Positions 46,117-58,797 of a stretch of DNA of 64,000 nucleotides are shown here, one piece after another. How positions within the stretch are numbered: the first letter of the stretch is position 1; each line of letters starts with the position of its first letter. The position numbers and the translations under genes are program-made. Source of the DNA: Alteromonas sp. V450 (GTDB lineage: Bacteria > Pseudomonadota > Gammaproteobacteria > Enterobacterales > Alteromonadaceae); contig NZ_MODU01000004.1 of the NCBI RefSeq assembly GCF_001885075.1, forward strand, positions 3,286,001 through 3,350,000, in the 5' to 3' direction. Under the pieces are notes generated by a model, which saw nothing but the letters and a program-made list of their open reading frames with translations, did no database searches and was not told the DNA's origin.

Positions 46117-46758
46117 TTAGCTGTTTGACTGGGTAAGAGGTTGGATCTCCATCTCTACACGACGGTTCATAGAACGATTAGCAGCACTATTATTAGGTAC
46201 CTTTGGCGCGTACTCACCCATACCTACAGTCGTAATTCGAGTCGGATTCACCGAATAGTTAATTAGCAAGTTCTTCACAGCACCGGCTCGTCGTTCTGAC
46301 AACGACTGGTTATATTGTTCAGAGCCGGTATCGTCAGTATGCCCCTTGATCATTAATACTGTTTTTTCATAGTTGTTCACTACTTTCGCTACATCTTGCA
46401 AAACAGGGTTAAAGTTTGGACTTATGCTTGAGCTGTCGGTAGCAAATGTGATGTCTCCTGGCATGATAAGTCGAAGGTTGTCCCCTTCACGAACAATTTG
46501 CACACCGGTATCAGAAAGTTCACTTCTTAGCGCTTCTTCTTGTTTATCCATGTAGCCACCAATTGCACCACCGGCAATGGCCCCTACGGCAGCACCCCAG
46601 GCATAACGGCTCTTATCGTTATCACCTGTTGCTTTACCTAATAGCGCTCCTACTACAGCGCCAATAGCTGCCCCTTTTTGCGTATTATTGGGATCGTTAG
46701 CACACCCAGCGACCGTTAATGATGCAGCGATAAGACTTACAGCGAGAGTTTTTTTCAT
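46117..46758 (-). CDS. OmpA-family lipoprotein (YiaD-like)
   Basis: 213 residues from ATG 46758 (AGAGGAAG upstream). The lipoprotein signal is MKKTLAVSLIAASLTVAGC, with Cys19 lipidated. A glycine-zipper segment follows (GAAIGAVVGALLGKATG and AWGAAVGAIAGGAIGGYM), then an OmpA/MotB peptidoglycan-binding domain with GHTDDTGSEQYNQSLSERRA and the NRRVEMEI end. It probably links the outer membrane to peptidoglycan. Confidence 0.9.
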   Translation of the reverse strand: MKKTLAVSLIAASLTVAGCANDPNNTQKGAAIGAVVGALLGKATGDNDKSRYAWGAAVGAIAGGAIGGYMDKQEEALRSELSDTGVQIVREGDNLRLIMPGDITFATDSSSISPNFNPVLQDVAKVVNNYEKTVLMIKGHTDDTGSEQYNQSLSERRAGAVKNLLINYSVNPTRITTVGMGEYAPKVPNNSAANRSMNRRVEMEIQPLTQSNS

Positions 46759-47123
46759 GGCTTCCTCTTTTCTCAATTTTGAGCTTATATTCCAAAAGCA
46801 GTATCAAGTTCAACACAATGCTTGCGCCCAATGACTTGAACGACGTGCGATTCTGAAATATTCGCAGTATCAATAACAACTTACCCAGCAAGTAGTGTTC
46901 CAAAAGAATATAACTATATTCGCACTTAACAATGTTGCTAATTTTAAGCCTGATTTACAAAAAATTATTCATATCGTACAAAGAGTTAAGTTTTGGTATA
47001 AACGCTTTTGCTATTTTTAAGTGTACAATAGCTAACCTGAACACAAGCTAAATAACTACGGCTTAAGGAGAGACACACTTCTGATGCTGTAAAAAATACA
47101 CTGTGTTGCTTTACAGGAACACT
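46759..47123. other. Intergenic region between the OmpA-like and HD-GYP genes
   Basis: 365 bases, A+T rich, without a supportable ORF. The OmpA-like promoter must be on the left. On the plus strand, TACAAT near 47023 and an AAGGAG at about 47065 followed by ATG-CTG-TAA look like a start region without a gene, perhaps a decayed remnant. CTGTAAA...TTTACAG (47087-47116) is a weak dyad at the 3' side of the HD-GYP gene. Confidence 0.3.
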
Positions 47124-48323
47124 TCAGCCAATTGATACTGAACGTTCAAAGAACGCATTTACATCAATCTTATAGTCAGAGGCGATAACTGCACGTTCTA
47201 CGGTAACCGACTTATCCACCGAGAGGTCAATATCTTTCGGAGTAAGATAATGACTATTTCGCACCGAGTAGAAAACCTTCACCAAAGGAGTGAGCGGGGA
47301 AGTGCGTTGTTCAATTACCATTGCAAGTCGTTCGTTAGAGAGTAGTACGAGACTTCCAACAGGATACACACCAAGGCATTTGATAAATTGCTGAACAAGT
47401 GATTGATCTAAACGAGAGGGGGCATCACTCATTAAAATTGAAAAAGCTTTCTGACTCGACATCCCTGGTTTGTACACCCTATCTGCAGTAAGTGCATCAT
47501 ACATATCTGCAATTGCAAGCATTCTGCCCGCGCGACTAATGTTTTCACCTTTTGTACCTGCAGGATAGCCTAAACCATCCAGACGCTCATGGTGCTCACT
47601 TATAGCCTGAATTAAGGGTAAAGCAATATCCGTTTCTTTCAGATAATCCACGCCATGCTTTACATGGCCCTTCATAATGTCCATCTCACTTTCTGTAAGT
47701 CGCCCCGGCTTATGCAAAATCTCATCAGGGATTTTAATCTTGCCTAGATCATGAAGAAAGCCTGCGTAAGAAAGATCTTGCACCTCAGATTCAGACATAC
47801 CTAAGAAACTTCCGAAGTTGGCCAGCAGTATTGCAACGTTGAGGGAATGTTCGAGCAAATAATCGTCTTTTTCTCGAATTTTTGTTAAGCAAAGTAGGGC
47901 ATCAGGATTTCTATCGACTGACTCGACTAACTTGTTGGAAAACGCTTTGGGTATGCTCGCATCAAACGGCGTTTCTTTCTTTACATTCTCTAGCAATAGC
48001 TTTTGAATGGATTTTCCTTGTTCATGCAGTAAAGAAGCGCGTCTAAGCTCGGCGTCTAACGATACCTTTGGTGGTTTATTTGACTGCTCAGGCTCACTCT
48101 CCACAATCGACTGGGCTGGGCTGTTCTCGCCGTCCTGACCAACAGAGAAGGCTTTATCAGTATCTATAGCAACTGTTTTTACACCGCGCTTCTTTAGCGC
48201 TTCAACTAATTCCTGGGAAGTAACGCGACCTTGACTTTTTACCGTCAGTGAACCTTTTTGTTCAAGAATTTGATGAACAAACATGCCTGGTTTTAACTGG
48301 TCAATACTAATTTTTTTTAACAT
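47124..48323 (-). CDS. HD-GYP domain cyclic-di-GMP phosphodiesterase
   Basis: 399 residues. The N-terminus (LKKISIDQLKPGMFVHQILE) is the DUF3391 domain that precedes many HD-GYP proteins. The HD motif is in AGFLHDLGKIKIPDEILHKP and the GYP motif in HHERLDGLGYPAG, both complete with their metal ligands (HxxxK, HHE). The enzyme should degrade cyclic-di-GMP, affecting motility and biofilm. A low-complexity Pro/Ser/Glu linker lies between the domains. No receiver or membrane domain is present. Confidence 0.92.
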   Translation of the reverse strand: MLKKISIDQLKPGMFVHQILEQKGSLTVKSQGRVTSQELVEALKKRGVKTVAIDTDKAFSVGQDGENSPAQSIVESEPEQSNKPPKVSLDAELRRASLLHEQGKSIQKLLLENVKKETPFDASIPKAFSNKLVESVDRNPDALLCLTKIREKDDYLLEHSLNVAILLANFGSFLGMSESEVQDLSYAGFLHDLGKIKIPDEILHKPGRLTESEMDIMKGHVKHGVDYLKETDIALPLIQAISEHHERLDGLGYPAGTKGENISRAGRMLAIADMYDALTADRVYKPGMSSQKAFSILMSDAPSRLDQSLVQQFIKCLGVYPVGSLVLLSNERLAMVIEQRTSPLTPLVKVFYSVRNSHYLTPKDIDLSVDKSVTVERAVIASDYKIDVNAFFERSVSIG

Positions 48324-48390
48324 GCTTACTGCGACATTCTTTTCAAAAAGTAGGTGTTTAACATCAATGGATACAATTCGATTCAGAGGT

Positions 48391-48726
48391 CTAATACTCT
48401 AACTTAGCAAGTATAGTGTGTAAATCTGGTTTCCAACCGTATTCCTTCATATTAATTCGACCATTTTTAACCATAACCCCTTCCTCTAGAAGCAGCGCGC
48501 ATTGCGCTTGCGCCATTTCTGAGCCCGCAGGAAACGCAATGTGACCACTAGCACGTACTACACGATGCCAAGGACAGTCCTCAAGACCTCGAAGCGCTTT
48601 GCCCATGAGCCTAGCTCTACCTGGCAAACCGCTCAAGTCAGCGAGTTGACCATAGCTAACCACATTACCAACGGGAACTATAGATAGGGTTTTCTTCACC
48701 CGAAATAATATTGCATCGTTACACAT
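48391..48726 (-). CDS. Alkyltransferase-like protein (ATL)
   Basis: 111 residues homologous to the DNA-binding domain of O6-alkylguanine-DNA alkyltransferase, with helix VSYGQLADLSGLPGRARLMG and the active-site region PWHRVVRASG. The reactive cysteine of the PCHR motif is replaced by tryptophan, as in E. coli YbaZ-type ATL proteins. It should therefore bind alkylated guanine without repairing it and pass lesions to nucleotide excision repair. It lies 67 bases upstream of the HD-GYP gene on the same strand. Confidence 0.9.
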   Translation of the reverse strand: MCNDAILFRVKKTLSIVPVGNVVSYGQLADLSGLPGRARLMGKALRGLEDCPWHRVVRASGHIAFPAGSEMAQAQCALLLEEGVMVKNGRINMKEYGWKPDLHTILAKLEY

Positions 48727-48781
48727 GTTGTATATTATCCATTATTCCTAACCACACCGAAAAGAGCCCTTAGACAACGCC

Positions 48782-49372
48782 ATGCGAGCGTATTGTAAAC
48801 ATTGTCATTATCCAGTTTCTACGTGTGTCTGCAGCGCAATTAACACCGTTTCTGTAGATTTAGGTATTACGGTGATACAACATCCCAAAGAAGCTTCTCA
48901 CGCGAAAAATACGGTAAAACTCTTGCAGCTATGTATGCCGCATATTGAAGTTGTGAGAAGTACAGACCAAGATGGCATTAGAGACTTACAGTTACGATGT
49001 GATAGCCAGTCTAGCGCTGTTATTTATCCGAATCAGAACAGCTGTGCATTAGAAAGTATTCCGAAACATGGTAAATCGCAGCTGCAACATATCATATTGC
49101 TCGATGGAAGTTGGCGACAAGCCTTTGGAATTATGCAACAGCATCAATGGCTACAAGCATTGCCTTCTTACCATTTTGAAGACCCGCACCCGTCAGAATA
49201 TCGCATAAGGCATACATCTGTAACACACGCACTATCCACATTGGAAGCCGCAGCATTTTGCATCAGTAAACTTCGTGGAATAAATGTATCAACACTGTAT
49301 CGTGCCCAAGAAAAACTACAGTCATTCTGGCAGGGTCCACCGTCCCACAGAAGAGGTGCCAACAAACATTAA
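48782..49372 (+). CDS. DTW-domain tRNA-uridine aminocarboxypropyltransferase
   Basis: A 196-residue DTW-family protein (TapT/YfiP type), which adds the acp3 group to tRNA uridine 47 from S-adenosylmethionine. The N-terminal zinc-like cysteines are in YCKHCHYPVSTCVC, and the DTW motif is represented by LLDGSWRQA, with S in place of T. HPSEYRIRHT and LSTLEAAAF are further conserved stretches. It converges with the GST gene, overlapping by 4 bases. Confidence 0.85.
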   Translation: MRAYCKHCHYPVSTCVCSAINTVSVDLGITVIQHPKEASHAKNTVKLLQLCMPHIEVVRSTDQDGIRDLQLRCDSQSSAVIYPNQNSCALESIPKHGKSQLQHIILLDGSWRQAFGIMQQHQWLQALPSYHFEDPHPSEYRIRHTSVTHALSTLEAAAFCISKLRGINVSTLYRAQEKLQSFWQGPPSHRRGANKH

Positions 49373-49968
49373 CGCTGCATCGGTATAAATCCATTCTGCC
49401 CAGAAATCAGTGTTATCCAATTTCTAATGGCAGGATAAGCCGAAAGGTCAAAACCACCTTCATGCGCCACATGGGTGTAAGCAAATAGAGATATGTCTGC
49501 CAGTGTTAGCGCATCGCCGAGTAAAAAGGGAGTCTTTTCGAGCTGTGTTTCCATAACTGCCAATGCTCGATAACCACCCGCCTTTTTCGATTCGAATTCA
49601 GCCTTCCTGTCATCAGGTAACCCCAAATACAAATTAATATAACGCGCTACCGCTATATACGGCTCATGACTGTACTGTTCAAAAAATTGCCATTGTAGTA
49701 GGCGCGAAAACTGGAACGTTGAAGACGGTATGAATTTTGAGTCTTGAGCTAGATAATGCAAAATAGCATTAGATTCTGAAATAACGCGACCATCATCGAG
49801 CTCTAAAATTGGAATTTTACCATTTGGCGACTTTTCCAAAAACTGAGAAGTGCGTGTTTCACCGCACATGATATCAACATCAACCCAGTCGCAATGCATT
49901 TCTAAAAAAGACAGTAGAAGCTGAAGTTTATAGCAATTACCTGAACGCTTATCGCCGTATAATTTCAT
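49369..49968 (-). CDS. Glutathione S-transferase family protein
   Basis: 199 residues with an N-terminal thioredoxin-like domain (MKLYGDKRSGNCYKLQLLLS; the cis-proline segment NGKIPILELDDGRVISESNA) and an all-helical C-terminal domain. The S/C-N-C-Y pattern near residue 11 resembles beta/theta-type bacterial GSTs. The substrate is unknown. It ends 4 bases inside the DTW gene on the opposite strand. Confidence 0.88.
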   Translation of the reverse strand: MKLYGDKRSGNCYKLQLLLSFLEMHCDWVDVDIMCGETRTSQFLEKSPNGKIPILELDDGRVISESNAILHYLAQDSKFIPSSTFQFSRLLQWQFFEQYSHEPYIAVARYINLYLGLPDDRKAEFESKKAGGYRALAVMETQLEKTPFLLGDALTLADISLFAYTHVAHEGGFDLSAYPAIRNWITLISGQNGFIPMQR

Positions 49969-50005
49969 TAGTGACCCCGAATTTCCATTTGAAGCATTTT
50001 TTGGT

Positions 50006-50923
50006 TTAGTGCTCAGTCACCAAAAATACACCCCACGATAATAAGGGTAAACACAGACAAAATAAAAGCGTTATACTCTGTCTTGTTGACAAAGCTTCGC
50101 CAAACTTTTCTTCATCATGCAGCAAACACTCAATTTCACTGCTTTTAACGTCTGTCACGCTCTCTTTAATCAGTGATTCTAATTGTGTATCTATCTCTTT
50201 TGTCAACGCGTGAGTTAGCTTCCTGATCCTGTACAAACAAATAGTAAGTGGAGTCAAAAGGAACAGAGCGAAAAAAGCGGTTAAAGCTAATATAAAAAGA
50301 AAATCAAATGTATGAATAGGCTGCTTATACCAAAAGATTGGCAAAACAAGGGTTACTGTCGATGCAGCAGCAAATGTAGTTAGCGAAACATTGATAACTT
50401 TTCGGTAAAGCTTAATGCTTGATACCGTGTCTAAATTACCTTTCGATAACAGTACCCAGAGATATTTATTGTTAGTTACTAATTGAAATAAAAAAAGTGA
50501 TAGCAGCAACCAAAAGGGAATGGCACTTATTGCCACAATGAACACTTCCTTTTCATGTATACGTGTAATTACGCCTTCAACAAGCATGTATACAATCGGC
50601 ATGATGAAGCCAATAGTCGTAGACCAAATAATATGCTTTTTATAGGTGTGAGCCATCTGTTGTCTGTGCGCAACAAACGTTCTCTGTTCGTTCCTGATAG
50701 AAAGAATACCAAAAAGATTGTAGGCTAAATTTTTGTGGATTGAGCGAATAGAAAAGAGAAACACGCCACTTAACAGCGACGTGCCTAGTGCTGTATTGAA
50801 GTCACGTTGCGCGTTGTTTGTCTCTATAGGCAGGCTCATAGACCCCATTGAAAAATGAACAACGACAAGAATTAGCACAAGGGCTATTGGATAAACGATA
50901 TTGTCTATAAATGATGCTTTCAT
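50006..50923 (-). CDS. Membrane protein, second of a tandem paralogous pair
   Basis: 305 residues, not recognised. About seven hydrophobic helices are present (first IALVLILVVVHFSMGSMSL, last LLFCLCLPLLSWGVFLV), with a polar cytoplasmic stretch of about 60 residues before the last helix. It shares order and motifs with the next gene upstream: a LPxE turn after helix 1, QRDFNTA-G-S-LSG, then IH-N-A and a late SI/KV-R-LF segment. The pair arose by tandem duplication. No domain of known function was seen. Confidence 0.65.
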   Translation of the reverse strand: MKASFIDNIVYPIALVLILVVVHFSMGSMSLPIETNNAQRDFNTALGTSLLSGVFLFSIRSIHKNLAYNLFGILSIRNEQRTFVAHRQQMAHTYKKHIIWSTTIGFIMPIVYMLVEGVITRIHEKEVFIVAISAIPFWLLLSLFLFQLVTNNKYLWVLLSKGNLDTVSSIKLYRKVINVSLTTFAAASTVTLVLPIFWYKQPIHTFDFLFILALTAFFALFLLTPLTICLYRIRKLTHALTKEIDTQLESLIKESVTDVKSSEIECLLHDEEKFGEALSTRQSITLLFCLCLPLLSWGVFLVTEH

Positions 50924-50944
50924 AACTACAATAGATTCAAATTA

Positions 50945-51898
50945 TTAAACGAAAGCGCCATTAGACACTGCACTGAAAAAAGACCAAGTCGTCACAATTA
51001 GCATCAAGCATGCAAAAAGTCGCACTTTATCTTTTACGTTACTTATTTTCATAGAAAGCGCGGTTAACACTTCCAGTTCGCTTGCCAAGTTGTTTGCCTG
51101 ATCATTTTCGCCTGACTTTATTGCTTCACTCATTTCTGTTTTAAGCGTATTGAGTCTATTGCGCTTTTCTCTTGTCCATTGACGCCGTAAGTCTTGTACA
51201 GGTCTAAAAACATAAACGCTCACTATAAACGCAAAAAAAGTAACGAATACGGTATCGATAAATGGGATACTTTTTCCAAACCAAAATATAGGGAAGAAAC
51301 CGACGGCCCCAAGCGATATCGTACCATTCACAAACCCAAGACGTATCAGCGACGAAAGTGAGTTTAAATAATCATAATAATTTTTTGTCTGATTTAATAT
51401 GTTGGCTTTTAGATAGCGAATATTCGATGTCACCTGGACTAAAAAAAGAAAAAATAAATGCCAGAAAATAAGCGCGTTTATCGTAATTACATATTGATGA
51501 AACTTTACATCACCAGAGAGTAAATTCTCCATGAAGACATAAACTAGTGTTACCAAAACAGCTATCATAAAACAATTTATAGCATGAAGTTTAAATGTTG
51601 AAGTAAGGGTAGTGCGATGTTCGTTAAAGCGGCTTAATTGACTGGTTTTGACAAGTATAGATATAAGCGTGCTAGCTACGTTTTGATGTATAAAGCGCAA
51701 AGAAAACCAAAAATAACCTGATAGAAACGACATACCTATTGCGGTGTTAAAGTCACGTTGCATGCGAACGTCACTTTCAAGGGGCAAAGTGAGAGAGCCT
51801 GAAATAAAATGAATAGCTAACAGTGCCAGCACAAGGAGCGTAGGGAAAAGCCCAATCGATACACCTTGGTGTATATTAGAATAAGGGGATAGCTTCAT
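50945..51898 (-). CDS. Membrane protein, first of a tandem paralogous pair
   Basis: 317 residues, not recognised, similar in length and helix layout to its downstream neighbour. Shared features are SLTLPLES (against SMSLPIET), QRDFNTAIGMSFLSGYFWFS and FIHQNVAS. The cytoplasmic segment (TREKRNRLNTLKTEMSEAIK) is charged and may be coiled-coil. It is separated from the paralogue by 21 bases, so both are probably co-transcribed. It lies behind the atpC terminator. Confidence 0.65.
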   Translation of the reverse strand: MKLSPYSNIHQGVSIGLFPTLLVLALLAIHFISGSLTLPLESDVRMQRDFNTAIGMSFLSGYFWFSLRFIHQNVASTLISILVKTSQLSRFNEHRTTLTSTFKLHAINCFMIAVLVTLVYVFMENLLSGDVKFHQYVITINALIFWHLFFLFLVQVTSNIRYLKANILNQTKNYYDYLNSLSSLIRLGFVNGTISLGAVGFFPIFWFGKSIPFIDTVFVTFFAFIVSVYVFRPVQDLRRQWTREKRNRLNTLKTEMSEAIKSGENDQANNLASELEVLTALSMKISNVKDKVRLFACLMLIVTTWSFFSAVSNGAFV

Positions 51899-52066
51899 TG
51901 TTAAAATTGTTATGTATGGGTATCGCGTAGTTTATAAAGAATTCAATTGTAATTTTGTCGCGACCAAAGTCGGCTTTCGATACCTCATCAACCTTAAGGG
52001 TTACAGGCTTTCTTCGCAATAGAAATAAACGTAACATTGTGTGAATGCTTAATTTTCGGCCAAATA

Positions 52067-52097
52067 ATAAAAAACCCGCCATTTGGCGGGTTTTTTC
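52067..52097. terminator. Terminator of the ATP synthase operon
   Basis: CCCGCC / GGCGGG stem with an ATTT loop flanked by A- and T-runs on both sides, 14 bases beyond the atpC stop; it works in both directions by symmetry. Confidence 0.9.
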
Positions 52098-52110
52098 AAA
52101 GCTGGGCTTT

Positions 52111-52524
52111 TTACTTGCGTAACTTCTGAATAAGGCGAAGTTGCGCAATTGCTTCAGCAAGCTCGTGAGCTGCTTCTGCATAATTAAAGTCAGCACCTGG
52201 GTTGGCGATGTGCTCTTCTGCACGTCGTTTGGCTTCTTCTGCTGCCTGCTCGTCAAGATCTTCAGCTCGAACCGCGGTATCAGCCAGTACGGTAACGTTG
52301 TTAGGTTGCACTTCTAGTACACCACCCGCAACATAGATAACTTCTTCTTCACCGTGCTGTTTAACCAAACGCACCATACCAGGTTTAATAGCAGAGATAA
52401 GTGGCGCGTGCCCTGGGGTAATACCCAGCTCACCTTCGCTACCTGTCACCTGAATCGATTCAACGCGTCCCGAGAAAATCGCTGTCTCTGCGCTTACTAC
52501 GTCCAAATGTACTGTCATTGCCAT
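52111..52524 (-). CDS. atpC: ATP synthase F1 epsilon subunit
   Basis: 137 residues, normal for the epsilon subunit (central stalk, regulates ATPase activity). The N-terminal beta domain starts [20 protein letters not shown] and has [19 protein letters not shown]; the C-terminal helical hairpin is Ala/Glu rich. Last gene of the atp operon, 60 bases after atpD, followed by a terminator. Confidence 0.97.
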   Translation of the reverse strand: MAMTVHLDVVSAETAIFSGRVESIQVTGSEGELGITPGHAPLISAIKPGMVRLVKQHGEEEVIYVAGGVLEVQPNNVTVLADTAVRAEDLDEQAAEEAKRRAEEHIANPGADFNYAEAAHELAEAIAQLRLIQKLRK

Positions 52525-52584
52525 GTGAACCTCCTGATTAGGTACGTTAGCATGATGCTAGGCTAGCCACTGCTAGCCTCGTCA

Positions 52585-53982
<1,398 letters not shown>

Positions 53983-54003
53983 TTATCTCTTTTAAACCTT
54001 TGC

Positions 54004-54864
54004 CTACACCGCTGCGGCACCGCTCACAATCTCACTGATTTCTTGTGTGATTGCAGCCTGACGCGCTTTGTTATATACCAGTTGTAACTCATCAATGAGG
54101 TTACCGGCGTTGTCGGTTGCTGCCTTCATGGCAACCATTCGCGCAGCTTGTTCTGACGCCGCGTTTTCTACAACACCCTGATACACCTGAGACTCAATGT
54201 AACGAACCATTAGTGCTTCCAAAATTTCTTTTGGATCTGGCTCGTAGATGTAGTCCCAACGATGTTGATATTCTTCGTCTTCTGACTTTGGCAAAGGCAA
54301 TAACTGATTGATCACAGGTTTCTGTGTCATGGTGTTAACGAAGTCATTGAATACCAAGAATACTCGGTCAATTTGTCCTTCGTCGTACGCTTTAAGCATA
54401 ACGCGTACAACACCCACTACATCGCTCACAGACGGCTTGTCACCTAAACCAGATTCAGCAGCAAGCAACTTGCCACCAAAGCGGTTGAAGAAACTGCACG
54501 CTTTAGAACCTAATGCAGCGAAATCCACTTCTACACCCTGTTCACGCCATTTTTTGACGTCTTGAGTGACGAGCTTAAATTCATTGGTGTTCAAGCCACC
54601 ACATAAGCCTCGGTCAGTGGAAATCACAATGTAACCGACGCGCTTGACTTCACGCTCTTCCAAATAAGGATGGCGATATTCAAGGTTACCGTTTGCAATG
54701 TGACCAATCACTTTAAGCATATTTTGTGCATATGGACGGCCAGAAGCCATGCGTTCCTGCGCCTTTTTCATTTTAGACGCAGCAACCATTTCCATCGCAC
54801 TGGTAATCTTCTGAGTATTTTTGATACTCCCAATCTTACCTTTTATTTCTTTACCGCTGGCCAT
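54004..54864 (-). CDS. atpG: ATP synthase F1 gamma subunit
   Basis: 286 residues. The N-terminal helix of the rotor shaft ([20 protein letters not shown]) and the C-terminal helix ([20 protein letters not shown]) match the family. It couples proton-driven rotation of the c ring to catalysis in beta. Confidence 0.97.
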   Translation of the reverse strand: MASGKEIKGKIGSIKNTQKITSAMEMVAASKMKKAQERMASGRPYAQNMLKVIGHIANGNLEYRHPYLEEREVKRVGYIVISTDRGLCGGLNTNEFKLVTQDVKKWREQGVEVDFAALGSKACSFFNRFGGKLLAAESGLGDKPSVSDVVGVVRVMLKAYDEGQIDRVFLVFNDFVNTMTQKPVINQLLPLPKSEDEEYQHRWDYIYEPDPKEILEALMVRYIESQVYQGVVENAASEQAARMVAMKAATDNAGNLIDELQLVYNKARQAAITQEISEIVSGAAAV

Positions 54865-54922
54865 GACTATCTCTCCGATTACTCAACGAATTGCGCTGGT
54901 GGTTAAACACCAGCACCATTGA

Positions 54923-56464
54923 TTACCAAGTTTGTGTCGCTTTAAACGTTGTTAAAGCGTCGTTCAACTTAGAGGCAATCTCGTCGTTGTAGTTACCTGA
55001 TTCGTTGATAGTCTTCATAAGGTCAGCGTGTTCGCTGTTCATGTAAGAGTGAAGAGCGGCTTCAAAATCTAGGATTTTGTTAAGCTCGATACCCTTAAGG
55101 AAACCTTTTTCTACCGCGAACAGAGATACACCCATATCAGCAATTGAAAGTGGTGCGTACTGCTTCTGCTTCATAAGCTCAGTTACGCGCTCACCGTGCT
55201 CAAGTTGCTCACGAGTTGCGTCATCAAGGTCAGAAGCAAACTGCGAGAACGCCGCAAGTTCACGATACTGAGCTAGGGCTAGACGAATACCGCCACCCAA
55301 CTTCTTGATGATTTTAGTCTGTGCAGCACCACCAACACGAGATACCGAGATACCAGCGTTAACCGCTGGACGGATACCTGCGTTAAACAAGTCAGTTTCT
55401 AGGAAGATCTGACCGTCGGTAATTGAGATTACGTTAGTTGGTACGAATGCAGATACGTCACCAGCTTGCGTTTCAATAATAGGAAGCGCAGTCAATGAAC
55501 CTGTCTTACCTTTCACTTCGCCGTTTGTGTAACGCTCAACGTATTGCTCGTTTACACGTGCAGCACGTTCTAGTAGACGTGAGTGAAGGTAGAATACGTC
55601 ACCTGGGTAAGCTTCACGGCCTGGTGGACGCTTAAGTAGTAGTGAAATTTGACGATAAGCAACAGCTTGCTTAGACAAATCATCGTATACGATTAGCGCG
55701 TCTTCACCGCGGTCGCGGAAGAATTCACCCATAGTACAACCAGAGTAAGGCGCTAGATATTGAAGCGCAGCAGACTCAGATGCAGATGCTGCAACCACGA
55801 TAGTGTGGTCAAGTGCACCGTGCTCTTCTAGTTTACGTACTACGTTAGCGATAGTAGATGCTTTCTGACCAACCGCTACGTACACACATTTAATGCCTGT
55901 ACCTTTTTGGTTGATGATAGCGTCAACAGCCATTGCTGTTTTACCGCACTGACGGTCACCGATGATAAGCTCACGCTGACCACGACCTACTGGGATCATG
56001 GCGTCAACTGACTTATAACCAGTTTGTACTGGTTGGTCTACCGATTGACGCTCGATTACGCCAGGTGCAATTTTTTCAACTGGCTCAAAACCAGCAGCGT
56101 CGATTGCGCCTTTACCATCGATAGGCTCACCTAGTGTGTTAACAACACGACCTAGTAGTGCATTACCTACTGGTACTTCAAGAATACGACCAGTAGATTG
56201 TACTTTATCGCCCTCTTTAAGGTCCGCATAAGGACCCATAACAACTGCACCTACAGAGTCTCGCTCAAGGTTTAGTGCAATTGCGTAACGGCTTCCAGGA
56301 AGCTCGATCATTTCACCTTGCATTACATCTGCAAGGCCGTGAATGCGGATAATACCGTCTGTTACTGCGACGATAGTACCTTCATTACGTGCTTCACTGC
56401 TTACATTGAACTGTTCAATTCTTTTCTTGATCAGTTCAGCAATTTCAGTGGAATTAAGTTGCAT
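54923..56464 (-). CDS. atpA: ATP synthase F1 alpha subunit
   Basis: 513 residues, the E. coli length. It has Walker A GDRQCGKT and the alpha/beta signature in [20 protein letters not shown]. Alpha binds nucleotide but is non-catalytic. It is 13 bases after atpH. Confidence 0.98.
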   Translation of the reverse strand: MQLNSTEIAELIKKRIEQFNVSSEARNEGTIVAVTDGIIRIHGLADVMQGEMIELPGSRYAIALNLERDSVGAVVMGPYADLKEGDKVQSTGRILEVPVGNALLGRVVNTLGEPIDGKGAIDAAGFEPVEKIAPGVIERQSVDQPVQTGYKSVDAMIPVGRGQRELIIGDRQCGKTAMAVDAIINQKGTGIKCVYVAVGQKASTIANVVRKLEEHGALDHTIVVAASASESAALQYLAPYSGCTMGEFFRDRGEDALIVYDDLSKQAVAYRQISLLLKRPPGREAYPGDVFYLHSRLLERAARVNEQYVERYTNGEVKGKTGSLTALPIIETQAGDVSAFVPTNVISITDGQIFLETDLFNAGIRPAVNAGISVSRVGGAAQTKIIKKLGGGIRLALAQYRELAAFSQFASDLDDATREQLEHGERVTELMKQKQYAPLSIADMGVSLFAVEKGFLKGIELNKILDFEAALHSYMNSEHADLMKTINESGNYNDEIASKLNDALTTFKATQTW

Positions 56465-56477
56465 GCTCTTATCCCCG

Positions 56478-57011
56478 TTATGCTTGCAACGCGTCTGCTA
56501 GACGGTTCAATTTCGACTTTACGGAACCATCAATAACTGTATCGCCGGCATTAATTACCATTCCAGCGATCAGGGCAGGGTCCACGTTACAATTAAGCTT
56601 CACTTTACGTGCCAAACGTTTTTCCAAAGATGCAACCAACTCATTTTGTTGTGCATCAGTCAGCGTAGATGCTGAGGTTACGTCCACTTCTATTTCTTTG
56701 TCGTAATCTGCTTTAAACGCATCAAACAAAGTAGAAATTTCAGGCAACGCGGCTAAACGTTTATTCTCAGCCAAAACCTTAACCAGATTTTGGCCGTGTT
56801 CGTCGAGTTGCTCACCGCAAACATTGTTAAAAATGTCCGCAAGCGTGTCAGCGGCAACTGCACCAGTCAAAAGCTGGTGCATGTCATCATTCGCTGCTAC
56901 TTCGCCCGCAAAGGCCAGCATTTCTTGCCATTTTGCAACGGCATCTTTCTCGACAGCAAAATCGAAAGCAGCTTTAGCATAAGGACGAGCAACGGTTGTC
57001 AATTCAGACAT
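56478..57011 (-). CDS. atpH: ATP synthase F1 delta subunit
   Basis: 177 residues, the stator subunit joining F1 to b. It starts [20 protein letters not shown] and has the family C-terminal segment [20 protein letters not shown]. It is 14 bases from atpF. Confidence 0.97.
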   Translation of the reverse strand: MSELTTVARPYAKAAFDFAVEKDAVAKWQEMLAFAGEVAANDDMHQLLTGAVAADTLADIFNNVCGEQLDEHGQNLVKVLAENKRLAALPEISTLFDAFKADYDKEIEVDVTSASTLTDAQQNELVASLEKRLARKVKLNCNVDPALIAGMVINAGDTVIDGSVKSKLNRLADALQA

Positions 57012-57025
57012 GGCTCATCTCCCTA

Positions 57026-57496
57026 TTAAAGCTCAGCGACAAGTTTTTCAACAATGTCGTTTTGTGCGTTTGCATCGATTTCACGTTGTAAGATTTGCTG
57101 TGCGCCAGCTACTGCAAGTGCAGAAACCTGCTTGCGCAAATCTTCTTTGGCACGATTGCGTTCAGCTTCAATCTCGGCATAACCAGAAGCGATAATTTTC
57201 TCGCGTTCCGCATGGCCTTTTTGCGTTTCTTCGTCAACCAATTGGTTGGCACGCTTTTTAGCCTGCTCGATAATTTCAGCTGCTTGCGCTTTCGCATCTT
57301 TCAATTGCTCAGTAGCTTTCGCTTGAGCAAGCTCTAGGTCTTTCTCTGCACGCTCAGAAGCTTCAAGCCCATCGGCAATCTTCTTCTGACGTTCTTCAAT
57401 CGCTGCCATTAGTGGAGGCCATACATATTTCATGCAGAACACCACGAACACAGCGAAGGCGATTAATTGACCAATAAAAGTGGCGTTAAAATTCAC
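57026..57496 (-). CDS. atpF: ATP synthase Fo b subunit
   Basis: 156 residues: one N-terminal membrane helix ([20 protein letters not shown]) and a long charged coiled-coil tail typical of the peripheral stalk. Confidence 0.97.
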   Translation of the reverse strand: MNFNATFIGQLIAFAVFVVFCMKYVWPPLMAAIEERQKKIADGLEASERAEKDLELAQAKATEQLKDAKAQAAEIIEQAKKRANQLVDEETQKGHAEREKIIASGYAEIEAERNRAKEDLRKQVSALAVAGAQQILQREIDANAQNDIVEKLVAEL

Positions 57497-57541
57497 AATC
57501 GCCCCTCCTCTTAAAGTTCGCTAAAAAAGTGTTTAGTAGAA

Positions 57542-57763
<222 letters not shown>

Positions 57764-57862
57764 TTACGTCTCCGATTTAAGTTAAATTTAAAGTTAATGT
57801 TTAAAAGTCAAACTCTGTAAAAACGGTGTCGATTAAAAATTAAAACCGACACCCGTTAATGC

Positions 57863-58699
<837 letters not shown>

Positions 58700-58797
58700 T
58701 TAACCCAAGTTGTAAAGTGTAAAAATTTGGTGACTGGTTCTTTTGTCTCAATCGGTTGATTACGTTATTTTCGTTATCGCAACGCCTTGCGTTGTCT

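Noticed and set aside
47060..47100. Start of a plus-strand gene after AAGGAG near 47065
   Set aside because: The following ATG is stopped after two codons and no other frame stays open.
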